Assembly (NCBI GenBank): GCA_016124975.1
Contig: WGMP01000029.1
Coordinates: 59,946-123,945, forward strand
Direction: 5' to 3'
Length of the DNA: 64,000 nt
DNA from: Phycisphaera sp.
GTDB lineage: Bacteria; Planctomycetota; Phycisphaerae; Phycisphaerales; SM1A02
Positions 9,465 to 17,791 of this stretch are shown in pieces. Within the stretch, counting starts at the first letter, position 1; every line of letters starts with the position of its first letter. The notes below the pieces were generated by a model. That model had not been told where the DNA came from, searched no databases, and was given only the letters and a program-made list of their open reading frames with translations. The position numbers and the translations under genes are program-made.

Positions 9465-10126
9465 GGGTTTCCTCCCTCGATGGACGCGTCCGCGACCACA
9501 GGCAGGCGCCAGCGCCGCTCGAGATCGGCCGAGAAGGTGACCTTGTACTCGCGCGCGCTCTTCCCTCGGAAGAGGTAGCTGCGGCTCGACTCGAGCGTGA
9601 CCTTCGAGAGAGACTCGAGGCGCTCGAGCCCCTGCACGATCGCGTTCACGCCCGCATCGTCGAGGGCGATGCCCTCGAGCTCGCAGACGAGCATGCGCGG
9701 AGGCGCCTCCGCCTCCTTCGCGTTGCGTCGCACACGCTTGTTCGAACCCTGGACATTCTCGTAGCGGATCATCAGCCGCTTGACGACGGCCCCGGGCGGC
9801 AGGCTGCCTGCAACCGCCTTGATCACGCCGTGCGCGGGAATCGCGTTGCCCACCAAGCGCTGGCGCTCGAGCGCCGCGAGAAGCTGCAGCTCGGTCTGGC
9901 GATAGGCCTCGATCTCCTGCTCGATCGCGATCACGGGCGCGCCCTCGCGCTGCGCGTCGGACAGGATCCCGCGCGAGCGGGTCTCGACCCAGGTCGCGAA
10001 GCCGACGAGTCCGACCGTGACCACGGCGACGCACGCCGAGACGCCGACGACGCGACGCGAGGCGCGCTGGGTGCGCACGCGCGCCACGATGGGCTCGGGA
10101 AGAAGATGGAAGGTGCGGTGCTTCAC
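9461..10126 (-). CDS. PilN-like inner-membrane protein
   Basis: This 221-residue protein has a short cytoplasmic N-terminus, one membrane helix at about residues 26-44, and a coiled-coil region followed by a ferredoxin-like periplasmic domain (CELEGIALDDAGVNAIVQGL), the PilN/GspL-C layout. The start is GTG 10126, giving the N-terminus (V)KHRTFHLLPEPIV and overlapping the PilM-like stop as GTGA. The order PilM-like, PilN-like, PilO-like supports the call. It would link cytoplasmic PilM-like protein to the secretin complex. Confidence 0.65.
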   Translation of the reverse strand: MKHRTFHLLPEPIVARVRTQRASRRVVGVSACVAVVTVGLVGFATWVETRSRGILSDAQREGAPVIAIEQEIEAYRQTELQLLAALERQRLVGNAIPAHGVIKAVAGSLPPGAVVKRLMIRYENVQGSNKRVRRNAKEAEAPPRMLVCELEGIALDDAGVNAIVQGLERLESLSKVTLESSRSYLFRGKSAREYKVTFSADLERRWRLPVVADASIEGGNP

Positions 10127-11229
10127 GCTGCGGCCTCCGAAAGCATGAGCGCGCGCGAGCGGCACGCGAGTCCGAAGCAGGCGATCCAGTCGGCCATCGA
10201 GCTCTGTCCTGCGACGCCGATGGCGCCGAGATCGGCGCTGCCGGCCGCGTTCGGAAGCTCCGCCTCGCACGACACCACCGTCGAGCGGCAGGATTCCTCG
10301 ATGATTCCCGCAAGCCGCGGCTCCGCGCCGTGCGGCCCCGAGAGGACGACGCGCGCGGGCTGCCCGCCGCGGAAGGTCACGCCGAAGTAGCGGAGGCAGA
10401 GCGCGACTTCGCCCGCCAGTGCGTCGAGCGCCGCCCGCGTCGCGCCGAGCGCGGCCTCCTCGGTGACGGTGTCGACGGGACTGCCGAGGCCGCGCATCGC
10501 CGCGAGTCGCGACGCGCGCAGCGCCGCAGCGCTCTCGATCGGAACGGAGAGCCGCTCCGCGACCGCGCGGTCAAGGACCGCGCCGCCTGTCGGAATCTCC
10601 CTGCAGAACGAAATCCGGTCGCCGCGAAGGACGAGGACGACAGAGCCCTCCTGCTCGATGTGGAGGACCGCGCGCACATCGGCGACATCCGCATCGCGGC
10701 GCGACCGACGGCTCAGCGCGCGTGCGATCGCCGCAAAGCGCGGCTCGACGGCGACGGGCTCGTACCCCGCATCGACGAGCACTCCGAGCGCCTCAGAGAG
10801 TTCTTCCGCCGGAGCGGCGACCATCAGGTGCTCTTCCTTGCCTTCATGCGAGTTCGACGGCGCTCCAGTGGGAAGCGCATCGGCGACGAGCGCCTCGCGC
10901 GCCATGCCGCATCGCTCCGCCGCCTCCCAGGCGACCGCCTCACGCGCGTCGGGGCCTCGCAGCTGGGGAAGCCGCGTCACGGCCATCCGCACGAACCCCG
11001 AAGGAAGCCCCACGACGACCTCGCGGCCCGTGAAGTTGGCGCGTCGCATCTGCTGCACGCTCGCCGAAGCGCGCTCGACGAGCGTGGCGCCTGGCGCCAC
11101 GCGAACCGTCGTCGCGTGAAGCGGCGCGTCCGGCCCGTGGCGGACCTGCATCACGCGGGGCGCGTCTGGACTGAGATCAAGCCCGATCGGCCCGACGAGT
11201 CTGTTCCATGGAAAGCGAGTGCGCGACAT
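10123..11229 (-). CDS. PilM-like actin-fold protein
   Basis: This 368-residue protein lacks a signal peptide. It starts with IGLDLSPDAPRVMQV, a PilM-type phosphate-1-like motif, contains EAVAWEAAERCGM, and ends with a segment HGAEPRLAGIIEES that fits the actin-like ATPase fold. PilM sits in the cytoplasm and recruits PilN and the ATPases. It is the first gene of a run in which each gene overlaps the next by 4 bp. The 166 bp between it and the upstream pseudopilin gene may hold a promoter, but none could be defined. Confidence 0.75.
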   Translation of the reverse strand: MSRTRFPWNRLVGPIGLDLSPDAPRVMQVRHGPDAPLHATTVRVAPGATLVERASASVQQMRRANFTGREVVVGLPSGFVRMAVTRLPQLRGPDAREAVAWEAAERCGMAREALVADALPTGAPSNSHEGKEEHLMVAAPAEELSEALGVLVDAGYEPVAVEPRFAAIARALSRRSRRDADVADVRAVLHIEQEGSVVLVLRGDRISFCREIPTGGAVLDRAVAERLSVPIESAAALRASRLAAMRGLGSPVDTVTEEAALGATRAALDALAGEVALCLRYFGVTFRGGQPARVVLSGPHGAEPRLAGIIEESCRSTVVSCEAELPNAAGSADLGAIGVAGQSSMADWIACFGLACRSRALMLSEAAA

Positions 11230-11395
11230 GATGCGTGTTCCCTCGGTCGTAGAGACCGCTTCGTTCGTCGGCGCTTCGGAAGCCCCGCTTTGGTCGGTCT
11301 ATGCGGACGGCATCGATTTGTCAGGCATGGCCCCTGCCGTCACATGACGAGGGCGTCAACGCGCAGAAACTGCGCGGCTGCCCCCAGCCTTCCGC

Positions 11396-12013
11396 TCATT
11401 CGATCTCCGCGCCCTCGCCGGCGGCGTCGTCGATCGCGACCTCGACCACGCGGACCTTCGCGGTCAGGGGCGAGACATCAAGCCTGAAGACGCGGTCCGC
11501 CGAACGGAGCACGACGGAACCACCTGCGGATGGCTGGCCGTCGTCATCGACGGCGCCTCCGAGCGGATCGAAGGTGATGCGCCGCGATCCACCGTCGAAC
11601 GACACTTCCTCGATCAGGAGCGATGCATAGGCGCTGCGCGCCCCGACTCCCGCGCGAAGGCCGCCACCGCCCGCACCCGCAAGGGGATCCGCGACGAACT
11701 CCGCGGTCTCGGGGTCGAACGCCTCGTCGAGCTCGTCCGGTGCGACGCGCACGATGCACCAGCCCGAGCCGTCCGCGAGGAACTCGATGCGCCTGAACTC
11801 CTGCCGCGCGATCGCGTCGCCCTGGGCGAACGCCACATCCGCGATGAACTGCCTCGCCGCGGCCTGCGCGTCGAAGTCCCCGCGTCCGCTGAGATAGGGA
11901 ATCGCGAACAGCGCGCTCATCGCGATGATCGATACCACGACGAGCAGCTCGACCATCGTGAACGCGCGGCGATGGGTGGTCGCACGGCGATGCGTGGTCG
12001 CGCGGGCCTTCAC
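11396..12013 (-). CDS. GspH/FimT-like pseudopilin
   Basis: This 205-residue protein carries a class III signal: a basic leader ending HRRA, then FTMVELLVVVSIIAMSALFA with Glu at +5. Residue -1 is Ala instead of the usual Gly. The mature part is longer and less regular than that of a major pseudopilin, as in minor pseudopilins of the GspH class. The leader contains a short duplication, ATTHRR twice. The start is GTG 12013, which overlaps the upstream pseudopilin stop as GTGA. Confidence 0.78.
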   Translation of the reverse strand: MKARATTHRRATTHRRAFTMVELLVVVSIIAMSALFAIPYLSGRGDFDAQAAARQFIADVAFAQGDAIARQEFRRIEFLADGSGWCIVRVAPDELDEAFDPETAEFVADPLAGAGGGGLRAGVGARSAYASLLIEEVSFDGGSRRITFDPLGGAVDDDGQPSAGGSVVLRSADRVFRLDVSPLTAKVRVVEVAIDDAAGEGAEIE

Positions 12014-12441
12014 CAGCTCGCCACCTCGTCTGCAAGGCCCTCGACGGCGCCCGTGTATCGGAGCTCGAGCCACGCGCCGTCCCACACCCAGTGGTATCCG
12101 TTCGGCAGCGAGGGAACGCTGCGAAGGAGCGGCGGACTACCGTCCGCAGGGCTCGTCAGCGCGGGCCACAGTTGCGCGGTGCCGTGCTCTCCCGCCTCGG
12201 GCGGAAGCTCCGCGCCGCTTCTTGATCGAAGGATCTCGATCTGCGCACGCGCCGTGTTGAGCTGCGCCCGCGCCGCGCTGCGCTCCGCGTTCTCCTGCTG
12301 CGGGCGCGTCGCACCGACCACGATCGCCGCGAGGATGCCGATGATCGATACCACGATCACCATCTCGATCAGCGTGAACCCTCGCCAGCGCCTGCGCTGC
12401 GCGTGATTGCCCGACAAATCCCTGAACAAGCGGCTTGCCAT
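12010..12441 (-). CDS. GspG-like pseudopilin (second copy)
   Basis: This 143-residue protein has a class III leader ending RRWRG and the helix FTLIEMVIVVSIIGILAAIV, with the prepilin peptidase site at Gly/Phe and Glu at +5. The mature part includes LPNGYHWVWDGAW and ends EVASW, similar to the end of the neighbouring pseudopilin (EEIASW), so the two are probably paralogues. A strong GGAGG ribosome site precedes ATG 12441. The prepilin peptidase that would process it is not in the window. Confidence 0.87.
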   Translation of the reverse strand: MASRLFRDLSGNHAQRRRWRGFTLIEMVIVVSIIGILAAIVVGATRPQQENAERSAARAQLNTARAQIEILRSRSGAELPPEAGEHGTAQLWPALTSPADGSPPLLRSVPSLPNGYHWVWDGAWLELRYTGAVEGLADEVASW

Positions 12442-12505
12442 GACCCCCTCCTTGCATCCTGCTGCGGGCCCGCCCGAACGGCGGGGCCTCGACTCGTGAA
12501 TGAAC

Positions 12506-12535
12506 CGGGCCGCATGGATGTCTCCATGCGGCCCG
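12506..12535 (-). terminator. Perfect 13-bp stem-loop between two pseudopilin genes
   Basis: The arms CGGGCCGCATGGA (12506-12518) and its exact complement (12523-12535) enclose a 4-base loop. It lies just after the stop of the upstream pseudopilin gene on the minus strand. No clear T-run follows, so it may be a partial terminator, an attenuator or an mRNA-stabilising 3' hairpin that sets the pilin dose above that of the downstream genes. Confidence 0.55.
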
Positions 12536-12601
12536 TTGTGCGTTTCCGTCCACCCATTTCCGCGCGGATTCCGTCGCAGGGACGGATCTCGGCGAGTGGC
12601 G

Positions 12602-12997
12602 TCACCAGGAGGCGATTTCCTCGGCGGTGAGCGGCGCAGGCGGGTTCTCGTTCGACACCCAGAGGGTCTCGATGATGTCGGTGCCTTCCTGATCGCCCCA
12701 GTTCCACTCGAATCCCGCGGGGAGGTTCGGGGTCTGCGAGAGATACGGCTGCTGGCCATCGGGCGGCGCGATCAGGTCGTCGAAGCCCGTGGGGAGCGTT
12801 CCGGCGTTGCGCACGCGGAAGAGCTCGATCTGCCCGCGAATCGTCTGCAGCTGGCTGCGGATCGAGCTCGCGGTCGCTTCCTGCGACGCGTTCGAGAACT
12901 GGGGGACGACGATGGCGGCGAGAATGCCGAGGATCACGACGACGATGAGGATTTCGATCAGGGTGAATCCCCGACGGTTCTTGCGGACACGGTTCAT
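12602..12997 (-). CDS. GspG/PilA-like major pseudopilin
   Basis: This 131-residue protein has a short basic leader (MNRVRKNRRG) cut before FTLIEILIVVVILGILAAIV, with Glu at +5, the standard class III start. The C-terminal part is short, with NLPAGFEWNWGDQEG, and the protein has about the length of GspG. It is the most canonical of the three pseudopilins and is followed by a strong stem-loop, as expected for the most abundant subunit. The start at 12997 has an AAGGG element upstream. Confidence 0.9.
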   Translation of the reverse strand: MNRVRKNRRGFTLIEILIVVVILGILAAIVVPQFSNASQEATASSIRSQLQTIRGQIELFRVRNAGTLPTGFDDLIAPPDGQQPYLSQTPNLPAGFEWNWGDQEGTDIIETLWVSNENPPAPLTAEEIASW

Positions 12998-13436
12998 ATG
13001 CGACTGCCCTTTTCCCTCGGAGCCTTGATACACGCCCGCGCGTCGATCCGAGGAGAGGTCGGACGCAGGCGACTCAGCCGAACCCACGCGGGTTCCACAC
13101 TTGAATGGCCGACACGGGGTGTTCTCCCGTGACGGCGCTGCTCGTATCCCTCCCTTTGGCCAAGTCCCTCCCTCAAGAGATCGAGGCCGAGGATCCGAAC
13201 ATGGCGGAGATCGGTCGACCCGATCGGGGACTTCAGCCGTTGACGCCGATTTCGTCATGCGAGGTCGCCGCGAGCACTCATTCAGGTGGCAGAGCGCGCC
13301 GCACGGTGGATGCTGGAAGCGCGCCCGCGCCATGCGGACGCAGACAGCGCGCGCCCACGCGCGAACTTCTCGCCACAGCCCGCACAACCTGTTCAATCCG
13401 CACCGTGCACGCGCCGTGCGACGCGCAAGGTCCGCA

Positions 13437-13838
13437 TCACGCGGCGGATGACGCCTCGTCGAAGCGCACCGCGATCCGCCATGCGTCGCCATCCTGGCGA
13501 ACCGCGCGCACGACCGTGCCCGACGCAGGCCGCGCGTCGGGGTCGCTGAAGCCGATGCTGACCTTCGTTCCGACCGCGAGCTTCTCGCGCGCTGTGCCCG
13601 AGAGCCACCACGGCGCACCAACGAGCCCATCGAGCTCGACCACCGCGCCGAGTCCAGCGCCGAGGCCGAGCAGCGTCGCGCTGCCCGCCACGGGCCATCG
13701 CGGCGTCGTGCGCCGCTCCACGCGGAAGTCCTGCGCGAGCAGTTCGCGCAGCGGCCAGCCATCGCCCTCATGCGCGCGCCCCCGCCAGTCGGAGGCTCGC
13801 AAGGTTCTCGGGCTTCGCAACGCTGTGGCCATCGACAT
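13437..13838 (-). CDS. PilZ-like domain protein
   Basis: This 133-residue protein has the pattern expected for a degenerate PilZ barrel: LLAQDFRVERRTTPRWPVAG, a middle strand GLGAVVELDGL, KLAVGTKVSIGF, and ASGTVVRAVRQDGDAWRIAV ending in VRF. PilZ domains bind c-di-GMP through an RxxxR...D/NxSxxG motif. The RRTTPR part is present, but the second half reads ELDGLVG, so ligand binding is uncertain. It is the gene furthest upstream in the pilus/secretion cluster on this strand. The fold call is an inference from pattern. Confidence 0.6.
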   Translation of the reverse strand: MSMATALRSPRTLRASDWRGRAHEGDGWPLRELLAQDFRVERRTTPRWPVAGSATLLGLGAGLGAVVELDGLVGAPWWLSGTAREKLAVGTKVSIGFSDPDARPASGTVVRAVRQDGDAWRIAVRFDEASSAA

Positions 13839-13997
13839 GGCCGTGTCGGTCGGCGTTTTGCACCGTCACGCTTGAAGAGTCGCCACCGAGGTCGCGCACG
13901 CGCCCACGCCCGAGGTTGACGCGAACGCGCCGAGGTGGTCGAGTGCCCCGCCGCGGAACGCCGATATCCCCCGCACCCCGCCTGTCGCGAAGAAACG

Positions 13998-14624
13998 ATG
14001 AACGAGCCGCACATCACAGCCCATGCGAACGCCTCCGCGCGGCGCCTCGGCGCCATCGAGCGGCTCGCCGTTCCCACGGGCACCGCGGCGGCGACCGTGA
14101 TCGCTCGCGAACCCTCGTCGGACCCCGTGTGCGAGGCGCGGAGGTTCGCGCGCATCGCCGCGCTCTCCGACACCGAGTTCCGCGCGCAGTTCGAGGAGCT
14201 CGTCGTCGCAGGCGTCTACACCGTGCTGCATGGCCGGCTTCTCGCCATGCGCATCGTCGGCGCAGGCGCGCGCAACCTCGCGTTCGTCGTGCGCACGAAC
14301 GGCCCCGAGGCGTCGCCCGGGCTGCGCGACGGCCTCGACACGCGGCCGATCATGGTCGAGGTACCGACCGAGCGCGCGCAGGCGGAGGGTCTGTGGGAGC
14401 TCGCGCTCTCCGAGTCGCGCCAGCGCCCCATCTTCCACGGCGTCACGGGCGACGGCATCACCTACTCGGGGTTCGGAGTCCTGCACACGGAGGCCGTCCT
14501 CGAAGCGCTCGCGCGCGTCGCCGATCTCGCCCCCGCACAGCAGGGAATCGCGGTGCTTTCGCTCGGCGGACCGCTTGAACTCCCCGCAGGTCTCCTCGTG
14601 GGCGTCGAGCGCGCCGCCAAGTAG
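13998..14624 (+). CDS. Conserved-looking protein of unknown function
   Basis: I do not recognise this 208-residue protein. It has no signal peptide or membrane segment. Parts such as SDTEFRAQFEELVVAGVYTVL and PIMVEVPTERAQAEGLWELA look like a folded cytoplasmic protein. ATG 13998 was chosen as the likely start; the open frame extends to 13935 without a convincing ribosome site. It stops 20 bp before serC on the same strand, so the two may be co-transcribed. The opposite strand here is also open (13866-14660), but the codon pattern and the link to serC favour this strand. Confidence 0.62.
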   Translation: MNEPHITAHANASARRLGAIERLAVPTGTAAATVIAREPSSDPVCEARRFARIAALSDTEFRAQFEELVVAGVYTVLHGRLLAMRIVGAGARNLAFVVRTNGPEASPGLRDGLDTRPIMVEVPTERAQAEGLWELALSESRQRPIFHGVTGDGITYSGFGVLHTEAVLEALARVADLAPAQQGIAVLSLGGPLELPAGLLVGVERAAK

Positions 14625-14644
14625 GCGTGTGATACGATCGCCGC

Positions 14645-15796
14645 GTGACCGCCATGACACCCGCCGCCGAATCGATCTCCCGCGCGCTCTTCCCCGAGAC
14701 CCCCTCGAAGGGCCGCGTCTACAACTTCTCCGCGGGCCCCGCCGTCATGCCCGAGAGCGTGCTCGAGCAGATCCGCGAGGAGCTCATCGACTGCCGCGGC
14801 GGCGGCATCGGCCTCCTCGAGCTCTCGCACCGCGGCGCCCTCTACGAAGACCTCAACAACGAGGCCGAGGCCGCCTGCCGCCGCGCCGCGGGCGTAGGCA
14901 GCGACTACGCCGTCTTCTTCATGCCTGGCGGCGCGACGGTGCAGTTCGGCCTGCTGCCGCTCAACTTCCTCGGCGAGAACGACACCGCCGCCTACATCGA
15001 CACCTCGATCTGGTCGTACAAGGCCTACACCGAGGCGCTCCGCTGCCGGCCTGTCACGGTCGCGTTCGACGGCCGCGCGCTTCCCGCGAAGTACTCGCGC
15101 GTCCCGAAGAACGGCGAGTTCGCGGAGCCCGCGGGCGCCAAGTACCTCCTCTACTGCCAGAACAACACCGTCGAGGGCACGACCTTCTGGGCGCCGCCCG
15201 AGACGAAGCTGCCCCTGATCGGCGACGCGACGAGCGACATCTTCTCGCGCCCGTGGGACTTCACGAAGCATGTGATGGTGATGGCGGCAGGCCAGAAGAA
15301 CCTCGGCGCGTCGGGCGCGAGCCTCATCGTCGCGCGCAAGGACTTCATCGCGAGCGCGACGCAGAAGCTGCCCACGATCCTGCGGTTCGAAGACCACGCG
15401 AACGCGGGCTCGCGGCTCAACACGCCGCCCACCTTCGCCGTGCGCGTGATGGGCCTGATGGCCGAGTGGACGCTCGCCGTCGGCGGCCCCGACGCGATCG
15501 CGAAGCACAACGCCCGCAAGGCGAACCTCATCTGGGACGCGGTCGACCGCTCGGGCGGCTTCTACTCGTGGCCCGCCGAGAAGTGGTGCCGCTCGCACCT
15601 CAACATCTGCTTCAAGACCCCGAAGGCCGAACTCGACGCCAGGTTCGTCGCCGAAGCCGAGAAGCACAGCCTCTTCGGCCTCCTCGGCCACCGCGAAGCA
15701 GGCGGCATGCGCGCGTCGATCTACAACGCGTTCCCTACGAAGGGCTGCGAGATCCTGGCGCAGTTCATGGACCAGTTCGCGAAGCGAAACGGCTGA
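14645..15796 (+). CDS. serC: Phosphoserine aminotransferase
   Basis: This 383-residue class V aminotransferase converts 3-phosphohydroxypyruvate plus glutamate to phosphoserine in serine synthesis, and the analogous step in pyridoxal phosphate synthesis. It has the SerC start YNFSAGPAVMPESVLEQ, the segment GIGLLELSHR, the PLP lysine in AAGQKNLGASG, and the end GGMRASIYNAFPTKG. The start may be GTG 14645 or ATG 14654; the difference is three residues. The length is normal for the family. Confidence 0.96.
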   Translation: MTAMTPAAESISRALFPETPSKGRVYNFSAGPAVMPESVLEQIREELIDCRGGGIGLLELSHRGALYEDLNNEAEAACRRAAGVGSDYAVFFMPGGATVQFGLLPLNFLGENDTAAYIDTSIWSYKAYTEALRCRPVTVAFDGRALPAKYSRVPKNGEFAEPAGAKYLLYCQNNTVEGTTFWAPPETKLPLIGDATSDIFSRPWDFTKHVMVMAAGQKNLGASGASLIVARKDFIASATQKLPTILRFEDHANAGSRLNTPPTFAVRVMGLMAEWTLAVGGPDAIAKHNARKANLIWDAVDRSGGFYSWPAEKWCRSHLNICFKTPKAELDARFVAEAEKHSLFGLLGHREAGGMRASIYNAFPTKGCEILAQFMDQFAKRNG

Positions 15797-15965
15797 GGTG
15801 CGCGGCTCCAAGCCGAATCTCGTCGGAACACCGGTTCTGCGTTGACAACTCCCTGTGAACGCACTTAAATCCACCGCGCCTGCCATAGCGACGCGCATGG
15901 ATCCCGAGGTCATGGCGCCCGCATGTGCTGCGAGCGGTGTTCAGGTTCGAAAGAGGAGCTCCTTC

Positions 15966-17791
15966 ATGGCACTGCACACACGATTCCACCCCCTGAATGC
16001 AGTCCTCTATCTCGCGTGTGCGTGCATGGTGGTGGTGTGTGCGGGGGGGGGGTGATCGCAGCAGCTGCCCTGCACTCAGCGGGCGCCGCACCACAGGACG
16101 ACAGAGGCGGGTTGGAGAAGTGGATTCGCGAACGAGACCCGCTTCCTCCTGTTCATCCACCTGGCGTTCCCCCGATCGAGTGGAGCGACTGCAACGGCGA
16201 TGGCGTCCCGGACCGCGATGGAATCTGGCCTGACTGCGATCGTAACGGTCTTGTAGATTGGTGCCAGATCCTCGAGACCCTGAGTCTTGACTGTGATGGT
16301 GACGGTCGGATTGACAGCTGCCAAGTCGAGGGAACTGACTGCAACTCCAACGGAGTTCCGGATTTCTGCGAGCCCCAGTTCCAACTGCCCGAGTTTCCTG
16401 GCGATCCCCCGCTCGGGGGCTGGCCTGACGATTGCAATGTCAACGGAATCTCGGATCGGCTTGAGATCTGCCGCAACCCAGACCTTGACTGCGACGGAAA
16501 CGGGATCATTGACTTGTGCGAGATTGCCGAGAGCGGCGGTGCGTATGACTGCGATGCGGATGGCGCCCTCGATATCTGTCAGCTTGTGCGAGATCCTCAG
16601 CTCGACTGCGACTCGAATGGGGTGCTTGACCGATGCGAGCAACTATGCCTCGATCCCGTGATCGCGGGACCGCTCTATCTCGGCGATCTCGACTGGGGCA
16701 GATGGAAGATCGAGACTCTGCCTCCCGGGTGCGTCTTTGTTGGTGCGACGGTGCTTCATGGACCCATTCGCATCCAAACCGTTTCGTTTCCGATCATCGA
16801 GGTCCAGGCCAAGCCTCTCGCTCCCGGCGAGACCAAGCCCGCGGAGATTCGGTTCATCTTCAACTGTGCTGGATGCGATTGCAGTCTAGATCTTCCGGTG
16901 ACGGTCCAGGCCTATGACCGAATCGAGCTCGAGGCGCGTGTGTTCATTCCTTGCGAGCTCGCGTGTGCAGTGGAGCCCGTTCTGATACTGATGTTCCCGA
17001 ACGACCCGGATCGTTGGTACCGCTGCTTCAAGGGCGACTGCCGCTCCTTTGACTGTGGAGACACGCCGCTACCAACCACGACGGATACCCCATCGTCCAG
17101 AGTCATGGTGGGCATCGACTTCAGAATGCGGCTGGACTGGACAGCAACTTCCTACGCCGGCCGAGCGGAATCTCAGGAGGCCAATGCTTGGGGTTGGTCC
17201 CAGCCGAGCTACTACGCGCTCTGTGGCAGTACCGTCGTGCCAGTCGGCGACTCGTTCTCCAACTGCGATGCTTCTGCATCCTCGTTCTACCCGCCCTGTC
17301 CGCTACCGCCCGGCTACACCCCGCCCACACCTACAATCACCGATCTTAGCTTCGGAGCGCCGACGGTCAACGATGTGGTGTTCGTCGGGTCACCTCGCTA
17401 CAAGCGTGTCCGCATGCCCGTTCGCGAGGCCGACTCCTGCGTACCGCACGCTCCTGCGGTCGACATGCGCGCCCAGGTTGGCATCTGGCAGCGCTGCGAT
17501 CCGACGCAAGGGATGCAGAGAGCGCGTTACGACTTCTGGTGGGAACATGACTACTATCCAGCGTACGAGTTGGTCTATGAACGAACGTCTCATGATGGCA
17601 GCTTTAGTCAGGGGTGCCTAAGCGTGTCAACTCCAACCCTTGGTCCAGCAGCCGGGCTCTTGGGGCCCGATATGGCTGTCCAAGAGATCGACTCGACCTG
17701 CGGAGTTCCCCATTCGATGGATGCGGCAGGCTGGCCGAAGTTCTGGTGGTACGACGTGACGCCCACATGCCCCTGGGAGGAGTTTCCGTGA
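15966..17791 (+). CDS. Secreted Asp/Cys-repeat (EF-hand-like) protein, split by a 10-G tract
   Basis: The likely start is ATG 15966, with AAGAGGAG upstream, opening a signal peptide (MALHTRFHPLNAVLYLACAC...). That frame stops at 16055. The body continues in another frame after a run of ten G at 16043-16052; eleven or eight G would join them into one protein of about 609 residues. The mature part has about seven repeats of the type DCNGDGVPDRDGIWPDC, DCDGDGRIDSCQ, DCNSNGVPDFCE, LDCDGNGIIDLCEI, the Asp/Asn-rich calcium-loop pattern of secreted planctomycete proteins. About 400 residues of unknown fold follow. Third codon positions look less GC-rich than in neighbours. It is either phase-variable, programmed to slip, or a sequencing error. 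Confidence 0.75.
16043..16052 (+). repeat. Homopolymer tract of ten G
   Basis: An uninterrupted run of ten G lies inside the coding region of the Asp/Cys-repeat protein, just after the signal-peptide helix. In the given sequence it separates two reading frames. Such tracts vary in length by slipped-strand mispairing and are also common sites of sequencing error. Confidence 0.95.

Noticed and set aside
13866..14660. Minus-strand 264-residue frame opposite the unknown gene at 13998
   Set aside because: The plus frame has the better start context and lies in line with serC. The minus frame has no domain, and its C-terminus is low in complexity.
15923..16055. Alternative upstream start of the Asp/Cys-repeat protein (frame starting MCCERC)
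   Set aside because: There is no ribosome site and no signal peptide in that frame; ATG 15966 has both, in the other frame.
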